From Bombardia bombarda (taxonomy: Eukaryota > Ascomycota > Sordariomycetes > Sordariales > Lasiosphaeriaceae): a DNA stretch of 64,000 bases. The position numbers were made by a program, and so were the translations under genes. This document shows, piece by piece, positions 12,759 through 24,128 of this stretch; within the stretch, counting starts at the first letter, position 1; every line of letters begins with the position of its first letter. The notes beneath the pieces were generated by a model, which saw only the letters and a list, made by a program, of their open reading frames with translations, was not told the DNA's origin and searched no databases. The DNA is taken from positions 9,199,001 through 9,263,000 of the forward strand of contig JAULSR010000001.1 in the NCBI GenBank assembly GCA_030512295.1. The letters are read 5' to 3'.

Positions 12759-13901
12759 ATGTTGTTCTCCGTCCTTCTTGCTGGCGCATCGCTCGCCGCA
12801 GCCGCCGACAGCCGCTGCCGAGGCCCCAACAAGTCCTCCTTCGACACCCTCGTGGCCTTTGGCGACAGCTATACTGACAACGGACGGCTGGGCCACTACA
12901 TCAACAATGGCGGCAACCCCCCTGCGCCGGGCAAATACCACACAGTCACCAACAAGACAGCCAGCGGAGGTCTCGCGTGGTCCCAGTTCGTCGCGCGGGA
13001 TGCGGGCGCCAGTCTGGTCGACTACGCCATCAGCGGCGCCACTTGCTCCAACAAGGTGATCTCGCGCTACTTCTCCGCCATCAAGAAGCCCTTCCCGGCG
13101 GTCCTGGACGATGAGATCCCCTCCTTCCAGGCCGATGTCGCCTACAAGGCCATCTTCCCCAACCGGCAAGCTGACAAAACCATGTACACGCTCTGGATTG
13201 GCACCAACGACCTGGGCGCCGACGCCTTCTTGACCGACTCGCAGACGGCCGGCGCCACGCTCACAAACTTCGTCGGCTGCATCTGGTCCGTCTTCGACGC
13301 CATCTACAAGACGGGCGGGCGTCGCTTCGTCCTGCTCAACGAGGCACCCCTGCACCTGTCGCCGCTGTACGCGACGCAGAAGAACGGCGGCACGGGCAAC
13401 AGCCAGTTCTGGGGCAACAAGGCGTCGTACAACACGACCGAGTACAGCCAAAAGATCAGGCAGTACGCCGCGAGCGTCAACACTATGTTTGCCTACGGCG
13501 CGCCCTTTGAGCTAGTCGTCAAGGCGAGGTGGCCTGGTGCGAGCATCGACATCTTTGACGTCTATAGCCTGCTGACAGACATCCACGAGACCCCGAGGAA
13601 GTATTTGGATGCGCCGTATAATGCGACGGGGTACTGGCACCAGTGCCAGGCGACGAACAATGCGGTGTGCAGCGATCAGACCCAGCTAGGGCCAGCGTCG
13701 AGCTTCATGTGGTATGATGAGCTGCATCCGTCAGAGAAGACTGGTGAGTTTTCCTTTTCTTTTTTCCTTGAAGTAAGTGGTGCTGTCGCTGACGTGAATG
13801 TCCTAGATTCCATCATTGCGAAGCACTTCCTTGACGTCGTTGCTGGAAACTCAACGTACGGAACCAGATATTCGACAGACAAGAGGGAGAAGGACTGTTG
13901 A
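12759..13901 (+). CDS. Secreted GDSL/SGNH-family esterase (CE16-like)
   Basis: Extracellular serine hydrolase. Fungal relatives are acetyl esterases acting on plant-cell-wall oligosaccharides, or acylhydrolases; the substrate here is inference. Exon 1 is 12759-13743 and exon 2 is 13807-13901, with a 63-nt intron (GTGAGT/TAG), giving 359 aa. Residues 1-16 form a signal peptide ending in an Ala-rich stretch. Block I is AFGDSYTDN with nucleophile S37, the mid-domain motif is WIGTNDLGA, and block V is DELHPSEKTD with D320 and H323. The join at SEKT/DSII restores the usual block V. The intron is a multiple of three and contains no stop, so a retained-intron reading would give an intact 380-aa protein with 21 inserted residues after the active-site block. 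The gene has its own TATA box. Confidence 0.9.
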   Translation: MLFSVLLAGASLAAAADSRCRGPNKSSFDTLVAFGDSYTDNGRLGHYINNGGNPPAPGKYHTVTNKTASGGLAWSQFVARDAGASLVDYAISGATCSNKVISRYFSAIKKPFPAVLDDEIPSFQADVAYKAIFPNRQADKTMYTLWIGTNDLGADAFLTDSQTAGATLTNFVGCIWSVFDAIYKTGGRRFVLLNEAPLHLSPLYATQKNGGTGNSQFWGNKASYNTTEYSQKIRQYAASVNTMFAYGAPFELVVKARWPGASIDIFDVYSLLTDIHETPRKYLDAPYNATGYWHQCQATNNAVCSDQTQLGPASSFMWYDELHPSEKTGEFSFSFFLEVSGAVADVNVLDSIIAKHFLDVVAGNSTYGTRYSTDKREKDC

Positions 13902-15859
13902 TGTTGTGATGGAAATAGGATGTAAAAATTGTGGAACTGGACACACGAAATGAAGCGCTTGCTTTTGGAGTTTTTGGTGTGACTACAGCCAGTACTTGAA
14001 TGACGTCGGATATCATCCTCTCAAATTCCCGAGGAGATGGCCAGCCGCTGCAGCCACCAGGGACATTGGCAATAATAATAACGCAATATTCCCCCTCTGA
14101 GTCTCTTTCTGTTGCTGCTGGGTGGTGTTGTCAATGAGGAAAATCTGCAATGGATGATGGATCCATGCATCTCAGCCGCTCGTTGCCAATACCGTAACTG
14201 GCTGCCCATCCATCATCCATCTTCTGCGAGCTCCTTTCTTCTCGTGGAAGGTACAACCTGGACCCTCCCTTTTATGTGCCATCAGAATGCTACCTGCTCC
14301 TGCCTCCCGATCTCATGCAAGCCGGACAGCCGCCGATGACTCTGCCCGACTGCAAGGCAAGCACCAATCCCTGTCAGCCCGCCCCTCGCTCGCCCCACCG
14401 CGATAAAAGTATGGCGCCAGATTGGGCCTAGCGCAGCTGGCCCGTCGCCCGTCACAGTCACGCAAGTCAGCAGGAGCCACTCACACGCGCCTTCTTTGCC
14501 ATTTGGCCTTGGATTCCAATTTGCATCTGGTCCTCGTGGCATTTTTCTTGCACGACGCGCGCAAAAACCTCCCACTCTTCTGACACCGCGCCCACCACGC
14601 CCGACCGGTTGTCAAGAGGACCGCCAGAAACACACGCACACACACACACACACTCATTGACACTATCAATCAGCCCGAGGCAAATCCGTACCCCTCCTTT
14701 TTCCCCGTTCCCCTCCAGAGATACTTTGTTACTTTCCGTCCCGCCGGCACCTGGGGTTGCTGGCCCTTTTTTTGTGGCCTTGCGTCACCCGGCTGTCGGT
14801 TGTTCGATTGTCGATTTGTTCCATCGGCTCCATCGGCTGTTCCCCTGCCTGTCTGCCTGCCTGCCTGCCTACCTGCCTGCTGGACTTGGTTGTGCCCGTC
14901 TGTGTCTTGGGCCACACCTTGCAGTCGGTCGTCCCCGGTAACGTCAAGTTGCTGCTGCTGCTGCTGCTGCTACTGCTGCATCATCTCGGTGTCCCTGGTG
15001 CCCTCAGTCTGGAGCCAAGATCGCTGTTATCCCTACCTACCGTCCCTGCCCCTTTTTGCTCTGCAAGGCTAGACAAGCCGACGCTCCGCGAAAGGGAAAG
15101 GCGACCAGAGAGGAACGAGTGATACATTTACCTTAGTCCACCGTATCTGTCAGGAACTGCCTACCTACCCCTTACCGCTGTCTCCAATAAGGGACGTGGC
15201 ATAGACTGGACACAGTAGAGCAGACGGCAGAGTGACAAACAGACAAACAGACAGAACATACAGGCAAAAAAGAAAGCGCAGCTAAACCCACGTACTCAAA
15301 AGATTGGACTAGCAGTCGGTTGGCTCAGACATCCAATCCCATCATCCCCGCGCCTCGTTCGATCCTGTACGGACTGACGTACTCGCATCCTGAACTGTCC
15401 GCACGGCTTTATTCGTACGCCTTTCGTCAGAACGCGCATACAGCGTCATATCCCCAGCCACCATCTCCATCCGTCCGTCCACTCATCCTCCTCTTCAGCA
15501 AGCAGGAAAGAGCAGCAGCAAGGGCTGGGATCCAGCGGGTACCTGACCTTCTTCATCTGTCCACACTCCACGCTTTTGAAAGGCAGCCCTGCGCGGGCGC
15601 CAAACCCGTCGAAGCCATCCCACGATCCATCCACGGCTTAGTACGCCTTTTTACTAGGTGTCCCGAGTACCCTGACGCCCCTTCCCCACATCAGCAGCCG
15701 CAATACCTCCAATACCTGATCTGATCCATCCACGAACGCCGCTCTTGTTTGTCACATCCACCACCGCCTCCCAATTCTTTCCCTTGGCGCTCGGTCCTGC
15801 TAGCCCTGTCCCCCTCTGGCTCGGGCAAACTCGAGACCACCAAGAACCAATCGCCAGCC
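13902..15859. other. Intergenic region and leader of the SSXT gene, with microsatellites
   Basis: No gene is recognised. The second half is pyrimidine-rich and carries a CA repeat (14631-14653), TGCC repeats (about 14848-14882) and a CTG run (14950-14979). ORFs here are low-complexity products of these repeats. Confidence 0.6.
14631..14979. repeat. Microsatellite cluster: (CA)n, (TGCC)n, (CTG)n
   Basis: Three simple repeats lie within 350 bp. An almost perfect CA tract runs over 14631-14653, TGCC units interrupted by TGTC and TACC lie at about 14848-14882, and CTG triplets with one TACTG interruption run over 14950-14979. All lie upstream of the SSXT gene and outside any supported CDS. Confidence 0.85.
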
Positions 15860-17825
15860 ATGTACTCAAACCCTTACGGCTACCAAAATCCTGCTGGCCA
15901 GCAACATGGGCAGCAGCAGCATGGGCAACAACATGGGCAACATGGGGGGCTGCCCTTTAACGGCGCCCCACCTCCGCAGAACCCTCACTTGCAGCCTGGT
16001 CCATCCCAGAACCAGCCGCAGCAGATGATGTATAACACCCAGCAGTTCCCCATGGTCACCCAACCTGGCGCCCATTTCTCTGGTCCCCAGAACCCAGCCA
16101 TGATGGGAGCTTCTGGCCCTGCAGGAATGATGCAGAACACTGCCGCCATGCAGCACATGGCTGCCAATAGTCAAAGTAAGCGCCTATCCTCTCCCCATTA
16201 TATCTTTTTGCCCTCCCCCCTCCCCTGGTACCATATCGTCCGGTACCTTCCTGCTCGCCTTTGCCGGCAACCTTAATTCCCTTCTTCGTCCCGATTTCCC
16301 TCAAGCATATGAAACCTATATCAGACCCCCAGATGCTCGTCAGGTGTTCAGAGATTGGTGCCATTTGATCTGTCGTTGCCCCAGCTCGCAAGCTCATCTC
16401 TCTAGCTTAGTACCTTTCCCCTAGCACCTCCCCTAGCACAAATCGTACTCCTTCAGACCAGACCCTGTCCCCACATAAAGACTAACGTATCGACAGTGGC
16501 ATATCAGACACCTTATACAAGCTCCCCATACGGGGCAGCTGTGCCCACCTCTGCGGCACCCCAGCCGCAGCTCCCTAGTAACTACATGATGTCTGGACAG
16601 ATGCCCCCTCAATACCAGATGGGCGCTGGTATGCACCCACAACAACATCCGCAGCAACACCCGCAGCAGCATCAGCAACAGCAACACCAGCAACAACATC
16701 CTCAGCACCCACAGCATCCCCAGCACTCACAGCAACCAATGATGCAACGGATGCACCCATCGCAGCAAAATGTACCTGGCATGCCTGCTTCGACGCCTCA
16801 ACGTCCCTTCAACCCTTCCCATGGTACCCCGAACAACTCCATGTCATCCCAGGCCGGACAGTACTCTACCCCACAATCTCACGGCACCCCTCAAAGCCAG
16901 ACTCCCACAAATGCCCAACAGCCGAGTACGGTCGTCGGGACCCCGCAAACTCCAACATTTCCCCCTACTGGACAGCCAGGGCAAACAAATGGCAATTCAG
17001 GGGTATCAACACCCCAAAGTCCTGGCACCGAGTCTCGGGAGAAAGAAAGGTTTGCTTTGCTACTGGACATCAACCAGGAATTGCTTTATGAGACGATATC
17101 GTTGGTAAATAGCAGGACAGAGCTTAAAAAGGAGCTGGGGTCGAGCGAGCAGAAGAATAGCGAAGTGGATCTCACAACCCAAGACTACATCCAGTAAGTC
17201 CCATATCCAAAGTAAAGACAAGAGCGGCAACTGACAAGGTCGCAAAAGTTGTATGAAGAGATTACAGGCAAACCTAACGTACCTGGCTGCACTGGCTGAC
17301 CGCAAGGCGTCGGTTCAATTGCCACCCTGTCCGGCTTACATGTCGGCGCCACCACTGAACCTTAGCATCGTGCTCAGGCCACAGAGCATACCCGAGGACT
17401 CTGCCGAGGGGAGTAATAGTAGTAGTAGTAGTGCCCCTCCTGACCCGAACGCGGACCGAGAGGACAGAGACAAGATGCTCAAGGACTTGTATAAGAGATT
17501 GCAGGCTTTGTTTCCTGGGATTGACCCGAAGAAGGAACCATTCCAACCTGCGCAGGTGCCCAATGCAAGGGCAGCGGGACAGCAACAGCAGCAGCAACAT
17601 CAACAGCCTGGTCAGGGGGGTATGATGAAGGGGCCACCGCAGCAGCAATCGCAGCAGCATCAGCAACAAGTAAACGGTCACATGATATCGATGTCGGGCG
17701 GGCCGGGCTCGAACCAAGGGAGCCCGGCTATGGGACCCCAGATGCAGAAGCCACTGCAGATGACGCCGCAGATGCCACATGCCGCCGCGCCGCCCATGAT
17801 GCAGCCTCAGCCTGCCGTGACGTAG
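15860..17825 (+). CDS. SSXT (SS18-like) domain, glutamine-rich protein
   Basis: Putative chromatin/transcription co-regulator. Exons are 15860-16175, 16497-17193 and 17249-17825, giving 529 aa. Introns are 321 nt (GTAAGC/CAG, branch ACTAAC) and 55 nt (GTAAGT/AAG). Around residues 280-350 the protein carries an SSXT/SS18 N-terminal-type domain: LLLDINQELLYETISLVNSR, then DYIHCMKRLQANLTYLAALA formed across the second intron. In animals SS18 is a subunit of BAF-type SWI/SNF, and plant GIF proteins share the domain. Upstream is a Met/Pro/Gln-rich region with a His-Gln block (16636-16740). Downstream is a KRLQALFPGIDPKKEPF segment and another Gln-rich tail. Start is the first in-frame ATG. The domain call is firm; SWI/SNF membership in this fungus is inference. 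Confidence 0.85.
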
Positions 17826-20680
17826 GACGTCTTCTGGTATTGATTAGAGGCTGTGCTGTGGGGGCGTGTGTGGTATGATTGTGGTTGCGGTTGACCGGGG
17901 GGATATATATACTATCTACTGTATCAGCGGGCAGGCATACCGGCATGACACCCAACGGTTAGGTTTGGTGTGTGCTATGTGTCTGCGTGTGTGTATATGT
18001 GTTGAGTGGAGCTCGATTTATTCTTTGAAGAAAAGCAGGCTGTGTTGATTGGAAGTTTCCAACTGGGTCTAGGAGCAAGTCTTTGGGATTGGGCTTTGGG
18101 GAAAATGTTGACAGATCACACAAAGTTTTATGTATGGTTGGTTGTGTTTTGGGTCTGGGTACACTGGGCAGGTGAGTTTATTGGCGTTGTGGCGATGCTG
18201 GCTGGCTGGCTGGCTGGCAATTGAAAGGTCCTTTCTGTTTGATTTCTGCTACTAGGTTGTTTTTGAATTCATCGCATCACAAGTTAGTACTATACCACCT
18301 GGTTGAGTTATTATGGGTTGTAGCGACACGAATCCAGTGTAATACCTTGGTCCCCAGCTAGCTAGGTACCTGTGGACAGTATTCGGCCTAAGGGCCATAT
18401 AAAGCTCAAGATATACTTTGACCTTTTTCTTTTCATCTGACGTTTGGGGGGTTACAATCCGCAGTTTTTATCATTCTTAGCTCGGATTAACGCAAGCGTG
18501 CCTACTTGGCGGTGGATCGATCATCGATCGTTACTGCTACCGGTCCGCGGGGCGGGAATCACAATTGTCATGGATTCGGCTGTAGTGGAATGCGGAACGA
18601 TGATGCCGAGAGTGATAATGTGGGACTATTCAACTGTGGAGGTAGTATGGTGTCCATTCGAGGTCATTATTTCAGTAAGTAGATATCTAATTATGCCTGT
18701 GATACAAGCACACGAGCACTTTAATTTTGCATAAATGTGCTCTATGATATCATACACTAGCACCTAGGCAGCCGTCGAGGCCGGTGGCCTGGTTAGACGT
18801 TGGACGTCAGACGTCTTTACTATACATGTAGAGACAGTGTGAGATGCCAAACGCTGGTGGTTAAGGGGGCCCGCCGGCCATGATTAACAGTCGACGGTTC
18901 AAGTCACAAAGGTCACTATGTAAACTACTACGTTTTAGAGTCGACAGGTTTTGTCCCAAAATCTTGCTCGTTCGACGCCGGATGTATCCTTCCATGGGGA
19001 GAAATGAAGCTGTTGATGTTTCCACGTATAAGGCGGGATGGTTGGTCTGGTCTCGCTGGCCTGGCCCTGGGGGACGGTTTCCGTCACGTATAGAACATGG
19101 AACTGGTGATACCCGCCTGCCCGCCGCCCATTCCAGCGAGGTTTGGCGGCCACCAATAGAGACCAGACCTGCCGCTGGAGGGCCTCACACGTGCATGTTC
19201 AAACGTACGTACGGGATAGGGGGGCAAGGGGACCTTAAAGATGGGACGACACGGGCAGGCCTCGTCTTTTGGATGTTTTGACATACCCCTCCTCCCTTTG
19301 GGGGTTTCCCCTCCAAAGGCTGTCTAGAGGAGGAGGGAGGATGAAAGACGACAGGCGGTGGCAGCGGAGAAATAACCGCGTTGGGGTCCGTGTGGGCGGT
19401 TTTTGGGTGTGTCGTCCCTGCAGCAATCGTTCTGTGGGTTTGCTGCATCATGGTGGTGTAAAGCGGTGGGGGTGGGTTTTCCTGCAGTAGCTTCCGGTTA
19501 GCTCCCTTTTTGGATTTATTGGACAGACTGATCAATGCAGGACGGTCATTGGATGATTGGACACGCGCTTTCTGTTCTGTAAAAGGGGGAGGCGAAAACG
19601 CGTGCATTCTAGTGTTTGTTCTACAAACGACTGGCTAAATGAACGGTAATTGTTCGTGAGATGTTTCATGCATACCGGAAACATCACATCCATCATATCC
19701 AATCAACTGCATCCATAACTACTTGATTATCAGTCTGCTGCAGCCGCCGATGGTTGCGACTGGAAATTCGATGTGCACCCAGAAGCTGCTGCTGTGCTGC
19801 CCGGGATTGCCATGTTGAAATCCAGGGGTCCTTGATAATTAACCTGCTGTCTCGTGTCGTTCGTTCCTGCCCATCCATCCCATGTCCACGGCCTCGCTCC
19901 ATTCCACTTTCCACTTGTCCACTTTCTGCCAGTGTCCAATTCGCGATTTTCTTTTTTACTTTAGTCACCTTTAGCATGCATCAGCATTGTCAAGTGACGA
20001 TTCTTCTGGAGCGGGTCGGCCACCATCGTACCGTTTCAGTCCCTTCGGCCCATCGACGCGACTGTTACTGGAGGGCTACTGGCGCTGCTCCTTCCTAATG
20101 TTTCATCGAGGCGACAAGCGCCAAGAGCCAGTCCCGCCCGAGCCAGTCAATTAACTGTCCACTGGCAGCTGCCCCAGCAGGCCGTTCCCAGCTAAGGCGG
20201 GCAGGGTCGTGTGCAGTGCAGGGCAGGGGCCAGTCCACTAACTCCGTCACCAACCGCAACGAACTCCTCTCTTTGCTTCCTTCCCGCCGCCCCGAGAAAG
20301 CCAGAACGAAACCTCGACGAACCCAAGCCATTGGGATCTCCACTGGCCTGTCATAACCTATTTTTTTTTACCTCCTACATTGACCTGCGTGTCGACAATA
20401 ATACCAACGGTCTTTTTGGGTAGCGGGCATCCGCTTGACGAAACTCCACCACACAATAAACAAATTCCATTGTTGACTCGAAACCAAACTTGAACAAAAT
20501 CTACGACATACTGAAATCATTCCTTTGGATCCAAAAAACACACCTTTTTTTTGTGCCTGGCGCACCCAAGCAGCATTCAACCCGCCGTGCCGTATCCAAA
20601 CACACCCTCACCCACACCGCAGCTTCCTGACGACACATCACCTCGCAGGATCCCGAGCCTCTTGAGGTCTGGGCTTCGTC
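17826..20680. other. Intergenic region of 2.9 kb
   Basis: Holds the SSXT 3' UTR, a (TGGC)n stretch near 18200-18220, and the leader of the TBC gene. ORFs such as 18880-19281 (+) and 19185-19607 (-) overlap on opposite strands and carry no motif. No gene is supported. Confidence 0.55.
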
Positions 20681-23600
20681 ATGGAGCTCGACCAGGAAGA
20701 GACAAGCATTCACCACGGACAGAAGCCGCCCTCGACGAAATCAGCGTCGATATCGAGCGATGGAACCCACGGCCGGTCCAACTCTTCGCCTGTGGCGACT
20801 GAGTTCGACAAGAGCGTTATGGGCCACGACTCCCTCGTCACGGTTCGCCTCTCGGAGCCCCCGTCGCTGCACATAAACACGACAGTCAGCTCGAACCCGC
20901 TACCCTCGAGGAAGAGCTTGTACGGGATTGGCCACACGCCGAGCAGTGCCGTGGCTGAGACGGCCAAGGAAGAGGAGGATAGTAATTCGGAGGGGAGCTC
21001 TGAGGTTGTCACGCCAGTTTCGGAGCGCGGCCAGAGCCTGCAGGAAGAGCTCGAGCAAACCCGGGATGACGATACGGCTATGGAAATCGAGGAAGTCAAC
21101 GCACAAGCCGATGCACGGTTCAGCTCGGGCTCAGAGGTTGTCAATTGGGACCAGCTGCAGGAGAAGGAGGACGAGGAATCAAAGGACCAGGACTCTGATA
21201 ATGTAGGTGCATTCAACTGGTTTGGTATGAGGTATGTTTACTGACTACAGTCTTGAATCACAGTCCACAGCACTACTCCTCGCCCGACTGGAGCAAGAAA
21301 ACGACAAGATCGCGACAAACCCCAAGAGTATCAAGGTCAAGGTGGTGGAGATGAGGCAAGACATGAGCGAACGGAGACCCCGGCCTCCGTCGATGGCACA
21401 GCTACGGAAAATGGTCCACGGCCCGACCCCTTCGGCCCTCCGATACTCTATTCTCCCTCCGCCGCCCATGACGGAGCTCGAGTTCTACATGGCGCTGGTC
21501 AAAGACCCCCAACAAACAGCCGCCCGACTCCCTACTCTGCTTTCCAACAAGGTCAGGAAGGGCATTCCCCCGCCGCTGCGAGGCGTGGTCTGGCAGAGCA
21601 TGTCGGGTGCCCGGGACAGCGCGTTGGAGGAAATGTTCGAAAGACTCTCCGGCGAGTCCAGCCCATATGAGGGCATCATCGGCAAAGATCTCGGACGCAG
21701 CTTTCCCGGTGTCGACATGTTTAGGGACCCGGACGGCGACGGTCAACGCATGCTCGGCCGGGTGCTCAAGTGCTTCAGCCTCTACGACACCAAAATTGGC
21801 TACTGCCAGGGGCTCGCTTTCCTGGTTGGCCCGTTGCTGATGCACATGCCTGATAAGCAGGCGTTTTGCGTCTTGGTCAGGTAAGAAATGAAGCTTTATT
21901 TGCTTTTGGCTAGATCATTGAGCTAACGTGGATGCGCGACCAGGCTCATGGAGAATTACGATCTGCGCCATTGTTTTGTGCCCGACCTTTCAGGGCTGCA
22001 CGTCCGTATTTACCAATTTCGAGAATTGCTGCGACTGCATCTGCCTACGCTGTCGGCCCATCTCGACGATTTGCAGGTTGAACCGGCGTATGTTTCACAG
22101 TGGTTCCTGTCGTTTTTCGCCGTAACATGCCCATTACCCATGCTGTTTCGCATCTACGATGTGATATTTGCCGAGGGCGCGTCGGAGACGATTATGCGGG
22201 TGGCCATGTCGCTCATGCGCAAAAACCAGGCCCGCATTCTGGGGTGCACGGAAATGGAGGACGTAATGCAGCTGCTGCTGTCGCGAGGGCTCTGGGATTG
22301 CTATCATTACAACGCCGATGAATTTGTCCAAGACTTTGTTAATCTCTCGGACGTTGTCACGAGAGAACGGATGGCGGCGCTCGAGCAGGGGTATAGGGAA
22401 GCTAAGATCAATACGGGCGCCAATCCCAAGAGCACAGATGCGGCACAACAAGCGTCGGATGTTACTACAGCAGCCTCCCGCTTCCTGGGACGCTTGTGGG
22501 CTTCCTCCTCAACCCCCAAATTGGCATCATTCGCAGCAGCAGCAGCGGGGGGCGCCTCGTCCTCATCCACCACCACCTCCACATCCACCGCCAGCAATTC
22601 GCTGAGCCCGGGCCTCATCGCCGCCGCGACGCGTCCGCTGAGCATGCTTCGGCGGAGCACTTCTAAGCAAAGCATAGCCTCCACCCTCAACTCTATGGAG
22701 GCTGCCTCTTCCACCACGTCGTCATCTGCCGCCAGCGTCCTGAGCTCCGCATCCACCGAAGCGACCTCCGTCTCGCGAGACAGCGCCAGCAACGATTCAT
22801 CGAGGGAATCGGCCCCTGGTTTCGGCGCTTCCAATTCCAGAACGGCGCCCACATCCTTCTCGGGCAGCGCGAGCACTGCCAGGGACGGCAGCAAATACCT
22901 CCACAGCCAGATTGAGGATCTGCTCACCGCGCTAAGCGAACTGCAACGAAACTACGCATTATTGAATAGCCAATTAGAGAAAGAGAAGGAAGATCGCGAC
23001 GAAGATAGGATAGCGGTGCGATCGCTTGTGGCGGTGCTGCGGAATAAGGCGAGCACTGAGACAGTGACGCCATTACACAGGGGCGATAGCGAGGATACGA
23101 TAACGAGCATCCATGTCGATGCATCGAGCGATGCCACCAATGGCCAACAACAACACCCGTCGACAGACGAACAACTCTCGAGTGTGCTCGACATCGTCGA
23201 GGCCCGCTTTAGCGAGGCCGCCGCCAGCCGACGATCATCCGTACTCCAGACACGATCACAACTTCGAGATGAGCTTGTCCGAGCCAAGGAGCAACTGTCC
23301 AATGAGATGGCCAAGACGCAGGACTGCAAGCGCACAATCTACGAGATGGAGCAAGAGGTGGCAAACATGAAGGACCAGCTGCGGGAGAGCCACGCACACG
23401 TACGCAGTCTACACCAGGACAAGCAGCGTCTCGAGCGGCAGATGCATGGCATGCGAGTTAGGGCCTCGGACACGCCTGCATCTTCTAGCGCAGAGAGCGG
23501 AGGCAGCAACTGGTTCTCGAACTCGTCCTCGTCGACGGCTGGCAGCAGCAGAGGTGTAGTACCCTCTGCCGGGGGGCTGCGCGAGCTCAAGCTGAGCAGG

Positions 23601-24128
23601 AGCAAGTCGACCCCGTCGCAGGCACCGCAGTCGTTCAATAACTCTAGGGCGAGCTCCTTCATGATGACGCATCATAATAATGGGAGCAGGGAGTCGTTTG
23701 TGCCTGTCCAGAGCCAGACCAGCGAGAGCGGCGGGCCGGTCAGTGAACACGATGCGATTCTGCTGGAGCTGGTGCAGGCCAAGACGGCGGAGGCGGTCGC
23801 CAGACAGGAGGCCGAGGAGGCCAAGCAGAAGCTGGAGAATATGAGGAAGGCTTTTGGACTGGCGCCGGGGGAGACGCCGGGTGGTGGTAATAATGGTGGT
23901 GGTGGAGGGGCAAGCTCGGCGGCGTCGACTGCTATGGGCATGTTTGGACGGTTGACAGGCTCGGGTCCTACTCCCGCTTCAGACGTGGGTGGTTCTACAT
24001 CAGCGGGGGGTACAACGGTGGCGTCTGCTGGGGGGAATGGCGCCGGTAATGGTAATGGTGCTGCTGCGACTACGGCTGCGTCAACGACTGCATCTACCGG
24101 CAGTGGCTTCTGGGGGTGGAGAAGGTGA
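20681..24128 (+). CDS. TBC-domain Rab GTPase-activating protein
   Basis: Predicted Rab-GAP accelerating GTP hydrolysis in vesicle traffic. Exons are 20681-21202, 21264-21880 and 21944-24128, giving 1107 aa. Intron 1 uses a GTAGGT donor at 21203 and a CAG acceptor at 21263, joining SDN to STALLLARLEQEN. An alternative using the GTATGT at 21232 would leave only a 19-nt intron and is rejected. Intron 2 (63 nt) splits the TBC domain. TBC motifs: IIGKDLGRSF with arginine finger R319, and GYCQGLAFLVGP with glutamine finger Q356, followed by DLRHCFVPDLSGL. Both catalytic fingers are intact. The N-terminal 170 residues are acidic and disordered. After the TBC domain come a Ser/Ala/Thr-rich linker, a coiled coil (about 22900-23460), and a Gly-rich tail ending GFWGWRR. 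Layout resembles fungal GYP5-like proteins; the Rab partner is unknown. Confidence 0.92.

Noticed and set aside
12714..13451. 245-codon reverse-strand ORF
   Set aside because: Antisense shadow of the GDSL esterase.
22307..22927. 206-codon reverse-strand ORF rich in Leu, Ala and Ser
   Set aside because: Antisense shadow of the Ser/Ala-rich linker of the TBC protein.
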